Below are positions 34,531 to 43,131 of a stretch of DNA of 64,000 nt, piece after piece. The notes beneath the pieces are model-generated. The model was not told the DNA's origin. It saw nothing but the letters and a program-made list of their open reading frames with translations, and ran no database searches. The translations under genes were made by a program, and so were the position numbers. Within the stretch, counting starts at the first letter, position 1, and each line of letters begins with the position of its first letter. Source of the stretch: Streptomyces rapamycinicus NRRL 5491. Lineage in GTDB: Bacteria; Actinomycetota; Actinomycetes; Streptomycetales; Streptomycetaceae. The stretch spans positions 8,122,001-8,186,000 of the forward strand of contig NZ_CP085193.1 in assembly GCF_024298965.1 (NCBI RefSeq), in the 5' to 3' direction.

Positions 34531-34563
34531 GGATATGTATTGGATATGTATCGGATATGTAAG
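34531..34563. promoter_or_regulatory. three tandem 11-bp repeats (GGATATGTATT type) upstream of the PPOX gene
   Basis: GGATATGTATT, GGATATGTATC and GGATATGTAAG are contiguous, one helical turn apart, 12 bp before the PPOX start and 31 bp after the NmrA-like gene stop. They are very AT-rich for this genome. They are probably an iterated operator or part of the promoter. Confidence 0.6.
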
Positions 34564-34593
34564 ACGACGGAACGGGTGTTCCGAGGGCGATGG

Positions 34594-35457
34594 TCAAGCG
34601 GCTCGGTCAACCGCTGTCGGGTCGCCCCAGGCCCCCGCCGCCGCGGCCCGTACGACGTAGTCCTCGAAGGACCGGGGCGACCGTCCCAGCACGGTGGCGA
34701 GGTCGTCCGTCGTCCCGGCGAGCAGCCCGCGTTCCATCAGTACGAACATCTCGGCTACGTGGTGGGCGTCGTCCTCGCTCAACCCCTCCTCGACCAGCGC
34801 CGCGGCGTACTCGGCCGGGGAGACCTGCCGGTAGACGAGGGGCCGCCCGGACGCCCGGGAGATCAGCTCGACGGCCTCACCGAAGGTGAGCGCACGCGGT
34901 CCGGTCAGCTCGTAGACCCGTCCGGCGTGCCGACCGGGCTCGGTCAGCACCGCGGCCGCGGCGTCGGCGACGTCCTCGACGTCGATGAACGGCTCGGGTA
35001 CCGCGCCGGCCGGAAGCGCCAGCTCCCCGGCGACCAGCGGGGCGTGGAAGACGTCCTCGTCGAAGTTCTGGGCGAAGTTCGACGACCGCAGGACGGTCCA
35101 CTCCAGCGCCGAACCGCGCACGGCGTCCTCGGCCGAGCGCATGTCCAGTCCGAACGTGCAGTCGCCCCAGGTGTCGGCGCCGCGCCCGGAGAGCAGGACC
35201 AGCCGCCGCACCCCGGCGGCCTCGGCCCGGGCCACGAACTCGTGCACCGGGCCCGGTACGCGCGGGGGCACCACGTAGACGACGGCGATGTCCCGCAGGG
35301 CCGCGTCCCAGCCGCCGGGGTCGGACCAGTCGAACCGGATCCGGCTCGACCGGGAGGCGGTACGCACCGGCGCGCCGCCGCCAAGCCGCAACCGGGCGGC
35401 GACCCGCCGGCCGGTCTTGCCGGTCGCGCCGAGGACGAGAGTGGTGTCGTTGCTCAT
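34594..35457 (-). CDS. NmrA-like NAD(P)-binding oxidoreductase
   Basis: A 287-residue atypical SDR. MSNDTTLVLGATGKTGRRVA contains the GATGKTG dinucleotide loop; RLVLLSGRGADTWGDCTF, VLRSSNFAQNFDEDVFHAPL and FIDVEDVADAAAAVLTEPG follow the NmrA/NAD(P)H-quinone-reductase pattern. It is divergent from an AraC-type regulator (82 bp), the usual pairing of such genes in actinomycetes. It is followed by the PPOX gene on the same strand. The substrate is unknown, probably a quinone or redox signal. Confidence 0.9.
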   Translation of the reverse strand: MSNDTTLVLGATGKTGRRVAARLRLGGGAPVRTASRSSRIRFDWSDPGGWDAALRDIAVVYVVPPRVPGPVHEFVARAEAAGVRRLVLLSGRGADTWGDCTFGLDMRSAEDAVRGSALEWTVLRSSNFAQNFDEDVFHAPLVAGELALPAGAVPEPFIDVEDVADAAAAVLTEPGRHAGRVYELTGPRALTFGEAVELISRASGRPLVYRQVSPAEYAAALVEEGLSEDDAHHVAEMFVLMERGLLAGTTDDLATVLGRSPRSFEDYVVRAAAAGAWGDPTAVDRAA

Positions 35458-35539
35458 GACGCCGATTGAACACGGCCGATTCGGACGACCCCATAGGTGA
35501 AGAGCCGGATCACCTGCGTATGCGTCTAAACTCACCGAG

Positions 35540-36538
35540 GTGGACGCGTTCAGTGACCTGATCCGCGGGGTGCGAGCCCACGGCTCGTTGTTCGGCAGTT
35601 CCACCCTGTCCCCGCCCTGGGCACTCCACTTCGTGGACGGCGCGCCGCTGACCCTGTGCACCGTCCTCACCGGATCGGGCTGGATCGTGCCGGAGCACCG
35701 TCCGCCCGAGCCGCTCCGCGCCCGCGAGACGATCGTCGTACGCGGCCCCGGGACGTTCACCTTCGTCGACGAGGTCGGCACCCGGGCCGAACCGATCGCG
35801 TGCGGCGAGCACTGCGCGACGCCCGAGCAGGGCGGGACCAGGCACCGGCGTGGCTGGCACGACGGCGGCGGGGACGCCGGTGACGACGGTGGCGGGGACG
35901 CCGGTGACGATTGTGGCGGGGGCGCCGGTGACGGACGCCGCGACGGGGCGACGACCCTGATCGTCGGCGCCTACCCCGTGCGCGGCGAGATCAGCCGCCG
36001 GCTGCTGGACGCGCTGCCCGTCGTGCTGCGCGTGGACGCCGGGGGCACGGCCGACCCCGTGCTGGACCACCTCGCCGCCGAGGTGGCCGTCGACACGCCG
36101 GGCCAGCAGGTCGTCCTCGACCGGCTGCTGGACTGGATGCTGGTCTGCACGCTGCGCGAGTGGTTCGACCGGCCCGGTGGCGAGCCCCCGGCCTGGTGGG
36201 CCGCCCAGCGGGACCCGGTGGTCGGCCACGCGCTGCGCCTGCTGCACGCCGAACCGGCGGCACCCTGGACGGTCGCCGCGCTGGCCGAGCGCACCGGGGT
36301 GTCGCGTTCGACGCTGGCCAAGCGGTTCGCCGACCTGGTCGGCGAACCCCCGCTGACCTACCTCACCCGGTGGCGCATGACGCTCGCGGCGGACCTCCTG
36401 GTCGAGCGGGAGGCCGCGACCGTCGCGGACATCGCCCGCACCGTGGGCTACTCCGACCCGTTCGGCTTCAGCGCGGCGTTCAAACGGGTCCGAGGCGTCA
36501 ACCCGAGCGACTTCCGCCACACCGCGACCGCCCCCTGA
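35540..36538 (+). CDS. AraC-family regulator with cupin domain
   Basis: A 332-residue protein starting at GTG 35540 (MDAFSDLIRGVRAHGSLFGS). The N-terminal cupin_6 domain is FGSSTLSPPWALHFVDGAPL with ETIVVRGPGTFTFVDE. A Gly/Asp-rich insert of three 8-residue repeats (GGGDAGDD) from 24-bp DNA repeats lies at about residues 109-132. The C-terminal double HTH is PWTVAALAERTGVSRSTLAK and ATVADIARTVGYSDPFGFSA. It is divergent from, and likely controls, the NmrA-like gene. Confidence 0.9.
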   Translation: MDAFSDLIRGVRAHGSLFGSSTLSPPWALHFVDGAPLTLCTVLTGSGWIVPEHRPPEPLRARETIVVRGPGTFTFVDEVGTRAEPIACGEHCATPEQGGTRHRRGWHDGGGDAGDDGGGDAGDDCGGGAGDGRRDGATTLIVGAYPVRGEISRRLLDALPVVLRVDAGGTADPVLDHLAAEVAVDTPGQQVVLDRLLDWMLVCTLREWFDRPGGEPPAWWAAQRDPVVGHALRLLHAEPAAPWTVAALAERTGVSRSTLAKRFADLVGEPPLTYLTRWRMTLAADLLVEREAATVADIARTVGYSDPFGFSAAFKRVRGVNPSDFRHTATAP

Positions 36539-36588
36539 AAGACGCCGGAACGACGGTTCGAACTCAGTCCACGAATGGACGGTTCACA

Positions 36589-37437
36589 TCACCGTGCGCA
36601 CAACCGGTCCAATGCCGACTGGCTCTCATCGTCCGCGGCGCGGTAGATCAGCAACCGCTGATCCGGATCTTGAAGTGGCATCAGCACTTCGAATTGCAGT
36701 GCGAGCACGCCGACGTCAGGGTGCCGTATCACCTTGTTCCCGCGGCCATTGACCTTGACGTCTCGCTCGGCCCACAGGCGCGCGAATTCCTCGTCGTGAG
36801 TGGTGAATTCGGTGATGAGGTCGGTCAGCGCCTTGTCCTCCGGATGCGCGGCCCACGCGGCGCGCAGATGGGCGATTCCCTCCCGTACGACGCGTTCGCG
36901 GTCGACATAGAACTCGCGTATCCGCGGATGCATCAGGCACAGCCACATCGCATTGCGCCGCGCCGGTGGCAGGGTGCCGAAATCCAGGAGCAGCTCCGCC
37001 ATTTCGCCGTTCCAGGCCAGGATGTCGTAGCGGTGGTTCATCAGCATGGCCGGCAGCGGCGACAGGTCGGCGACCAGCCGGGCCAGCGGCGGCACCGCGG
37101 TGGTGGCGGGGCTGCCGGCGTTGCGGGGGCGGCGCTGCTGGGCCAGGTCGAAGAGGTAGACGCGTTCGTCGGGGGCCAGGCGCAGCGCCCGGGACAGCGC
37201 CTCCACCACGTCCGCCGAGGGCCGCAGCCCGCGGCCCTGCTCCAGCCGCACGATGTAGTCGATGCTGACCCCGGCCAGTTCGGCGACCTCTTCGCGGCGC
37301 AGCCCCGGGGTCCGCCGGGACCGCCGACGCGACGGCAGGCCGAAATCGTCCGGATCCAGGCGTTCGCGCCGGGTTCGCAGGAACGCGGCCAACTCCTGTG
37401 TCGCGTCCACGGTGCGGTCCACGGTGTGGGTCGTCAT
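36589..37437 (-). CDS. MmyB-like XRE regulator
   Basis: A 282-residue protein. The HTH is RTPGLRREEVAELAGVSIDY with IVRLEQGRGLRPSADV. The ligand-binding domain begins PLARLVADLSPLPAMLMNHR and contains MHPRIREFYVDRERVVREGI. It is the same architecture as the regulator at 27.8 kb, but no SDR is divergent from it; the target is unknown. The start ATG 37437 (MTTHTVDRTVDATQELAAFL) is chosen by family alignment. Confidence 0.9.
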   Translation of the reverse strand: MTTHTVDRTVDATQELAAFLRTRRERLDPDDFGLPSRRRSRRTPGLRREEVAELAGVSIDYIVRLEQGRGLRPSADVVEALSRALRLAPDERVYLFDLAQQRRPRNAGSPATTAVPPLARLVADLSPLPAMLMNHRYDILAWNGEMAELLLDFGTLPPARRNAMWLCLMHPRIREFYVDRERVVREGIAHLRAAWAAHPEDKALTDLITEFTTHDEEFARLWAERDVKVNGRGNKVIRHPDVGVLALQFEVLMPLQDPDQRLLIYRAADDESQSALDRLCAR

Positions 37438-37591
37438 GGTCGATCCAACCACCAGGGTAGGACTGGCATTCCCAGGAACTTCCTTCCCTGACCACATCCG
37501 CAATGTGACCCAAGGCGACCTGAAGATCGAAACCCGCCTCTGATACCCGACCCGGATTGTCGGTATTCCGCGGCCAGTGCCCGTGGGCGAG

Positions 37592-37822
37592 TCAGCCGTC
37601 GGCAGGCCGAGGCACGATGCTCACCGCGCGGTAGTCGTACCCGTCCTGTTTGAAGCCGGGGGCTTCCCATGTGAGGTCCACCCGCTGTCCGGGCGACAGC
37701 GTGCGGAAGCCGGTCACCTGAATGTCGGAGAAGTGGCCGAAGCAGCCACCGGGAGTCTCGGGGGAATCGAGCACGCCCCACCCCTCCTCATCGCTCCACT
37801 CGCGGACAGTCGCAATCACCAT
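37592..37822 (-). CDS. cold-shock-domain protein
   Basis: A 76-residue protein beginning MVIATVREWSDEEGWGVLDS. The CSD beta-barrel is indicated by GWGVLDSPETPGGCFGHFSD for RNP1 and RNP2, although FGFI and VFVH are altered to WGVL and CFGH. DLTWEAPGFKQDGYDYRAVS closes the fold. It is a divergent CSD protein rather than a canonical CspA, likely binding single-stranded nucleic acid. It is flanked by a hypothetical gene 65 bp away on the same strand. Confidence 0.8.
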   Translation of the reverse strand: MVIATVREWSDEEGWGVLDSPETPGGCFGHFSDIQVTGFRTLSPGQRVDLTWEAPGFKQDGYDYRAVSIVPRPADG

Positions 37823-37887
37823 GGGATGGACCCTATGGGCTCGGTACGGTCTCGTCTCCGTATTTATGCCGACGGTGGTGGCAGGGC

Positions 37888-38901
37888 TCAGCGACTCACC
37901 GCGCTGGGTTCCCTGGGTCCGTAGAAGCAGGCACTGTCGTCCATCCGCAAAAGGCGTCCGGGGGGCAGCGGTGATTCCAGGGGCTGATCAAGGGGGATGC
38001 CCGACCAGTCGATGTCGAACGGACCGGTGTCCGGAGCATCCGGCACCCGGGCGATCAAGTCGTAGGTGGTGACGGGCCTGCCGGGCCGGTGTATCTCCAG
38101 CTCGAGTTTCAGCATGCCGTCGAGGAGCTCTCGTTCCAGGTCTCCGGTGTCCCGCAGGCACGCTTCGGCGTCCGCGCGGGCAGCGGAGAGGGTCCCGAAC
38201 AGCCGCCGCTCCTCGAACCAGTCGGAATGGGAGATACGGCCCTGTTCGTGCAGCACGGCGAAGCCATAGGGGCGCCGGCTGATCGGATCGCCCGCCCCGG
38301 CGGGCGGCGGCGGCTCGGCGGGTGCGGGTGTCACTTCGAGCCGCTCAAGGCGTTCATGGGCGGTGCCGTCCCACGGGTCCCTCCGCAACGCTTCCTCGTA
38401 CGCGGCGACGGCACCCTCGCGGTCGCCGATCCAGGTGAGCGCATGCCCCAACTGCAAGGGGACCAAGGGGTCGTCGGGGTCGGCGTCGAGTGCCGCCCGC
38501 GCTGCCGCGGCGCTCTGGTCGGCGAGCGCGGTGGTGACGCCGTCCTCGTCCCACTCCATCTCGCCGAGCGGTGGCCCGTCCTCGTCCCAGTCCCACCCGG
38601 AGTTGAGGTCGTGGTCCACGTCCACGGCCAGCCGCAGGGCGAACGCGGCGATGGTGGAACGTCCGATGGCGATCGTGGCCGCGACTTCGGTATCGGCGAT
38701 CTCGACGTCTGCGGTCTCGACATCGCGGGGCGCCGCATCGCCGGGCGCCGCCCGGCCCGCGACCGAGTCGTACAGGCGTCCCGCCTCGGCCAGCCGGTCG
38801 GCGATCTCCTCCGTACCGTCGTCGAACCAGAACCGCCGCCAGGAATCGGCGAGCAACTGCCCTGCCCGCACCAGGCGAGCTCCCCCGTCGTCATCGACCA
38901 T
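37888..38901 (-). CDS. hypothetical protein with TPR-like segment (337 aa)
   Basis: Begins MVDDDGGARLVRAGQLLADS. An acidic N-terminal half (DVETADVEIADTEVAATIAI, DLNSGWDWDEDGPPLGEMEW) is followed by a TPR pair (LQLGHALTWIGDREGAVAAY and RRDPWDGTAHERLERLE) and a C-terminal domain with RRPYGFAVLHEQGRISHSDW, FEERRLFGTLSAARADAEAC and SGIPLDQPLESPLPPGRLLR. I do not recognise the family. It is probably cytosolic and stands alone. Confidence 0.6.
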   Translation of the reverse strand: MVDDDGGARLVRAGQLLADSWRRFWFDDGTEEIADRLAEAGRLYDSVAGRAAPGDAAPRDVETADVEIADTEVAATIAIGRSTIAAFALRLAVDVDHDLNSGWDWDEDGPPLGEMEWDEDGVTTALADQSAAAARAALDADPDDPLVPLQLGHALTWIGDREGAVAAYEEALRRDPWDGTAHERLERLEVTPAPAEPPPPAGAGDPISRRPYGFAVLHEQGRISHSDWFEERRLFGTLSAARADAEACLRDTGDLERELLDGMLKLELEIHRPGRPVTTYDLIARVPDAPDTGPFDIDWSGIPLDQPLESPLPPGRLLRMDDSACFYGPREPSAVSR

Positions 38902-39143
38902 GGGGCGGCACGCTACCCCATCCGGGGAGGTGCGCCGTGGGCTCCGACGCTCGCGTACCCCCACCGGATCCCGGCACCCGGAGTCTCCGCGCCGGAGCCT
39001 CAGCGCTTTCGAAGCTCTTTCGAAACGCGTCCTAGGTCTCCGGCCCTCCGCTCGGGCCGACCCGGGATCGTTCGCGGGTCCGATGCCGCGTTCCCGAGGC
39101 GGGAGCCACCATGCTGGTGGAGACCTGCGAAGAGGAGCGCATC

Positions 39144-39689
39144 ATGTCGTACCCGGAATTCCTCGAATACCCGGAGCCCCGCTACCACGGTGACAAGGGC
39201 GAGGTGAACGCGGCCTTTCGTCCGGCCGATACCCCGCCCGACATCTCCTCGCCCAGCGGCAGCTTTACGCACTATCTCGCCACCAATGAGTCGACCGGTG
39301 GTGAATTCGGCCTGTACAAGCTGGAGTTGGGGGCGCGGGCCGCCGGAGCGAAGGCCCACTTCCACAAGGCGATGTCGGAGTCCTTCTACATTCTCTCCGG
39401 TGAGCTGGAGCTCTACAACGGCGAGAGGTGGGTAACGGGCCGGGAGGGCGATTTCCTGTACGTACCGGTCGGCGGTCTGCACGCCTTCAAGAACGTGACC
39501 GACGAGCCCATGTCCATGCTCCTGCTCTTCTCCCCGGGGGCCCCGCGCGAGGAGTACTTCGAACGGGTCGCGGAGATGTCGCAGCGCGGCGGCGAGGAAC
39601 TCAAGCGCTTTCGGATCCGGCACGACAGCTACTTCGTGGAGGATTTCGAGCCCGAAGGGGAACGCGGGAACACGGAAGCAGGGGAGTAA
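39144..39689 (+). CDS. cupin-domain protein
   Basis: A 181-residue protein; ATG 39144 has GAGGAG upstream. The cupin motif is AGAKAHFHKAMSESFYILSG with ELELYNGERW, and the second motif is FLYVPVGGLHAFKNVTDEPM. His/His/Glu/His are metal ligands of a single double-stranded beta-helix. It is probably a small-molecule dioxygenase or isomerase-like enzyme; the substrate is unknown. No operon partner is nearby. Confidence 0.88.
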   Translation: MSYPEFLEYPEPRYHGDKGEVNAAFRPADTPPDISSPSGSFTHYLATNESTGGEFGLYKLELGARAAGAKAHFHKAMSESFYILSGELELYNGERWVTGREGDFLYVPVGGLHAFKNVTDEPMSMLLLFSPGAPREEYFERVAEMSQRGGEELKRFRIRHDSYFVEDFEPEGERGNTEAGE

Positions 39690-39812
39690 TCGCCACATGG
39701 CCTTGCCCGCGCGTCATGCGCTGACGCGCGGGCAACGTCGGGAACGTCGGGCAACGCACTCTTCGCACTCTCCACCGCGGCCCCTCAGCGCAGGGCTGTC
39801 GGTATCGAGCCC

Positions 39813-40910
39813 TCACCCACCCTGCGAGCTTTCGGGTACGCCGAGCGAATGCCAAGCCGACCAGTCGTTGTCGTTGCCGGCGACATTCTGCCAGGCGCAC
39901 CTGATGGTGCCGTCGCCGAAGAGGGCGAAGACCTCCAGGCGGCCATCGGCGTTCGAGGCGACCACCGGGTCGCCGATCACGAGCGGGGTGCCGCTGTAGA
40001 GCGATACCCAAGCGGAGGACCATTTGCCGTCGGGAGCGGGGTTGGTCTGCCACTTGTGCTCGAGGGTGCCGCCTTCCTGGCGGGTGAAGACGTCCAGTCG
40101 GCCATCGGTGTTCACGCCGATGGCAGGGGTGCCCGCCGGAGTGTCGCCGCCGATCGATCGCCAGCCCGGGGCCCAGCCGTTGCCGGGTTTGGTCTGCCAG
40201 ATGTGCTCGACGGAGTCGTCCGGACCGAGGACGAAGACCTCCTGCTGGCCGGAGGTGTTCAGGACGGCGGTCGGGTCACCCTGCGGGGCGCCGTTGAGCT
40301 GGCCGAAGGCCCATCCGTTGACGTGGGGACGCTGATAGGCATGGAGAACGGTGAGTGCGCCTTCGTACGAGTAGGCGCGGGCGAAAGCCTCCAGCCGGCC
40401 ATCGGCGTCCGGTATGACGGCCACGTCGCCTATCACTTGGTCGTCGAAGAGGGCTTTCCACTCACTTTCCCATCCGTTGTTGGGGGCGGTTTGCCAGACG
40501 TGCTGGACGGAACCGTCCGAGGCACGGACGAAAACCTCCAGTCGGCCATCGAAGTTCCTGGCGACGGTCGGGGTGCCCGCCGGGCTGCTGTCGCCGAAGC
40601 CACCGAGCGATCCCCAACTCGACCATGAACTGCTGAGAGGGGTGGTTTGCCAGGCGTGCCAGACGGCGCCCTCGGTGTCGAGGATGAAAGCCTCCATCCG
40701 GCCATCGAGGTTCGTGGCCACGACCGGGTCGCTTTCCAGACTGCCGCCGAGCGAGGACCACCCCGACCATTCGTTGCGGCTGGGGGCCGTCTGCCAGTTG
40801 TGCTGGAGGGTGCCGTCGGAACCGCGGGCGAAGACCTCCAGCGCTTCGTTCGTATTGAGAGCGACCCAGGAGAAGGGGGAAACGTACCGGACGCTGCTTA
40901 TCGTAGCCAT
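39813..40910 (-). CDS. seven-bladed PLL/tectonin-like beta-propeller protein
   Basis: A 365-residue protein made almost entirely of seven repeats of about 48 residues, each with the pattern DGRLEVFARGSDGTLQHxWQ and GWSxWxSLGG (for example EALEVFARGSDGTLQHNWQT, RLEVFVRASDGSVQHVWQTA, RLEVFALFGDGTIRCAWQN). This matches the PLL-type lectin propeller known from Photorhabdus and from streptomycete surface or sialidase-linked proteins. No signal peptide or catalytic domain is visible, so it could be a cytosolic or non-classically exported lectin. The start could instead be 40916. Confidence 0.82.
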   Translation of the reverse strand: MATISSVRYVSPFSWVALNTNEALEVFARGSDGTLQHNWQTAPSRNEWSGWSSLGGSLESDPVVATNLDGRMEAFILDTEGAVWHAWQTTPLSSSWSSWGSLGGFGDSSPAGTPTVARNFDGRLEVFVRASDGSVQHVWQTAPNNGWESEWKALFDDQVIGDVAVIPDADGRLEAFARAYSYEGALTVLHAYQRPHVNGWAFGQLNGAPQGDPTAVLNTSGQQEVFVLGPDDSVEHIWQTKPGNGWAPGWRSIGGDTPAGTPAIGVNTDGRLDVFTRQEGGTLEHKWQTNPAPDGKWSSAWVSLYSGTPLVIGDPVVASNADGRLEVFALFGDGTIRCAWQNVAGNDNDWSAWHSLGVPESSQGG

Positions 40911-41261
40911 GACCATCCCTGACCTCTCTGGTGACTTGGTGACTGTCCGCATGGCGGCAGCAGGGTTAACCAGCTGAGGAATTGGCCGAAACCGGCAAAT
41001 TGATCTGATGGGCGGTCCGGCCGTCAGATGTCGACGGGGGTCTGAATGGCAATACGCCGGATACTCCGCCCGTCAGTTCCGATAATGAGGTCGGCGCAGG
41101 GGGCAGCCACCCCTCCGAAGCTCCGTATCCGTATCCGTATCCGTATACGACGATACGCTTCCTATGACTCCTCCGCCCGACGGGTTCAGGGATGACCGCG
41201 ACGATACGCCGCGCACGAGCGTCTGACAGACAGTGCGAACGGTCCGTTAGCCCCTGTCGGT
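40911..41261. other. gene-free stretch with a (TCCGTA)4 repeat
   Basis: About 350 bp between the propeller gene and the convergent end of the TetR gene (both minus strand). It holds TCCGTA four times in tandem (41122-41145) running into TACGACGATACG. No supported gene is seen. Confidence 0.5.
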
Positions 41262-41867
41262 TCAGTCGCCGGAGTGGTCCGGCAGGAGTTGAGCCGCGAG
41301 TGATCGTGCCGTGGCAGTGAGTGTGGCCGTGTCCAACCCGGTCCGGCCCATGAACACGATCCCTTGTTGCGCGGCCAGGAGGGCCCGCGCCAATTCGATC
41401 GGATCCGCTCCGGCCGGCAGGTCGCCCTCGCGTTGGGCGCGGGCGACGCAGTCACCGATCAGCGCGGTAGACGTCTCGTAGGTGCGGTGGGCGTGGGCCA
41501 GGACTTCCGGATCGGCGTTACCGAGTTCGCAGGTGCTGTTGGCCATCAGGCAGCCACGCCGCGTGCCGGTGCCGGTGCCGGTCGGGTCGCCGATCGGTGC
41601 CTCGAGGAGCATGCGTAGTGCATCCACAGCCCGTGGGGCCGCGGCGAGGGCTTCCCGAAGTTGGCCATGGATGTCGTCGGTGTAGCTGCGCAGCGCCCGG
41701 AGGAAGAGCTGACGCTTGTCGCCGAACGCCGCATACAGGCTGCCTTTGCCCAGCCCGCTGACCCGCATCAGGTCTTCCAGCGAGGTCGCGGCGTAACCGG
41801 CGTTCCAGAACTGCTCCCGGACGGCGTTCAGTACCTGCTTCTCGTCGAAAGCTCGCGGACGTGCCAT
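41262..41867 (-). CDS. TetR-family regulator
   Basis: A 201-residue protein. The N-terminal HTH is FDEKQVLNAVREQFWNAGYA, TSLEDLMRVSGLGKGSLYAA and FGDKRQLFLRALRSY. The C-terminal domain has RGCLMANSTCELGNADPEVL and LARALLAAQQGIVFMGRTGL. It is divergent from the SDR gene, and a near-perfect double operator lies between them, so it presumably represses itself and the SDR. Confidence 0.93.
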   Translation of the reverse strand: MARPRAFDEKQVLNAVREQFWNAGYAATSLEDLMRVSGLGKGSLYAAFGDKRQLFLRALRSYTDDIHGQLREALAAAPRAVDALRMLLEAPIGDPTGTGTGTRRGCLMANSTCELGNADPEVLAHAHRTYETSTALIGDCVARAQREGDLPAGADPIELARALLAAQQGIVFMGRTGLDTATLTATARSLAAQLLPDHSGD

Positions 41868-41884
41868 GCGGACCAGGATACGGA

Positions 41885-41934
41885 TTCTTGACCGTGCGGT
41901 CCACCATGCTTATGGTGGACCGCACGGTCAAGAA
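41885..41934. promoter_or_regulatory. double TetR operator, 23-bp inverted repeat
   Basis: Arms TTCTTGACCGTGCGGTCCAC... (23 bp) at 41885-41907 and their perfect reverse complement at 41912-41934 with spacer GCTT. Each arm itself contains the palindrome GACCGTGCGGTC, a typical TetR site, so there are two operators facing each other in the divergent promoter region. Confidence 0.85.
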
Positions 41935-41964
41935 CTCCGTCGCACCTAGGGAAGTGGGAAGCAC

Positions 41965-42711
41965 ATGGGAAAGCTGGACAACAAGGTCGCGATCGTGACC
42001 GGTGGATCGCGGGGGATAGGGGCGGCGTCGGCGCTGGCGCTGGCTGACGAGGGAGCCGACGTCGCGATCAGCTACTCGTCCTCGGCGGACCGGGCCAAGG
42101 CCGTGGTCGCCGACCTGGAGGCAAAGGGAGTGCGCGCGGCGGCCTTCCGGGCCGACCAGGCGGACGCGACGCAGGCGGTGAGCCTGATCCACAGCGTGGT
42201 CGAGCAGTTCGGAAAGCTCGACATTCTGGTCAACAACGCGGCCACGGGTGGTGGCGGCCTCGTCGACAGCGACCTCGTCGACGAGGTCGCTGTCGAGCGG
42301 CAGCTCGCCGTCAACTACACCAGCGTGGTGGCCGGGATCCGGGCGGCGTTCCCGCTGCTGCCCGATGGCGGGCGGATCGTCAGTATCAGCTCGGGTGTGG
42401 GAACGCGGGCGGGTTTCCCTGGGATGGCGTACTACGCGGGAACGAAGTCGGCCCTCGAGGGCTTCAGCCGGGGCGCAGCCCGCGATCTGGCGCACCGGGG
42501 CATCACGGTCAACGTCGTCCAGCCCGGGTTCGTGGACACCGAAGGAAACCCCGCCGACGGCCCGGCCGCATCCATGTTCCTTCCGACAACGGCGATGGGG
42601 CGCTACGGCAGGCCGGAGGAGATCGCCGCAGGCGTCGTCTTCCTCGCCGGCCCGCAGGCCTCCTACGTCACCGGCGCAGTACTGAGGATCGACGGCGGAT
42701 ACAGCGCATAG
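41965..42711 (+). CDS. short-chain dehydrogenase/reductase (FabG-like)
   Basis: A 248-residue SDR beginning MGKLDNKVAIVTGGSRGIGA. NNAATGGGG, SISSGVGTRAG with the catalytic Ser, YYAGTKSALEG with Tyr/Lys and a C-terminus YVTGAVLRIDGGYSA are typical. It is divergent from the TetR gene with the double operator between them, so it is probably induced by the TetR ligand. The substrate is unknown. A short internal palindrome encodes LVDSDLVDEV. Confidence 0.93.
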   Translation: MGKLDNKVAIVTGGSRGIGAASALALADEGADVAISYSSSADRAKAVVADLEAKGVRAAAFRADQADATQAVSLIHSVVEQFGKLDILVNNAATGGGGLVDSDLVDEVAVERQLAVNYTSVVAGIRAAFPLLPDGGRIVSISSGVGTRAGFPGMAYYAGTKSALEGFSRGAARDLAHRGITVNVVQPGFVDTEGNPADGPAASMFLPTTAMGRYGRPEEIAAGVVFLAGPQASYVTGAVLRIDGGYSA

Positions 42712-43131
42712 CACGACCGCGCGGCCGACGGCGGCAGCCACGGACAGCGGCCGGCCACGGACGGCGGTGACGCAGGAGTGAAGTGACACCTACGGGTCGG
42801 ACGCCTCCTGACTTGGCAGTAGCCGAGGAGGCGGACGCGCGACGGGGCGTCGAACCAAGTACCCCGAGGGGTTCCGCCGCAACGAGGGGTTCCGCCGCAA
42901 TGCTCCCGAGTTGTTGGCGCTCTACGGCGGCCGGTCGTGGTGCTGGTCGGGCCCGGCCAGGGCGGGGACTCTCCGATGTTCCCGCATCTGATGGCGCACC
43001 TGAGCGTCGCCCGGGCGGGCCCGGGCCGTGCCCGGACCCGTCCCGAACGGGCGTGGAACGCCTGTAGGAATGCCTCTTGTGATGCGGTAGTCGTCACCCA
43101 CGCAACCTACGGCGGTCACCCGGTCACCCGG
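42712..43131. other. gene-free stretch
   Basis: About 420 bp between the SDR stop and the FAD-monooxygenase stop. A short imperfect duplication (GGTTCCGCCGCAAYG, near 42869-42903) is present. No reading frame has convincing start, ribosome binding site or family similarity. Confidence 0.5.

Noticed and set aside
41164..41226. A 20-codon frame (MTPPPDGFRDDRDDTPRTSV) after the TCCGTA repeats
   Set aside because: No ribosome binding site or known family; too short to separate from chance.
42841..43067. Possible remnant of an IS3-type OrfA (KYPEGFRRN-like segment)
   Set aside because: Only about ten residues resemble a transposase N-terminus, and a small duplication may create the similarity.
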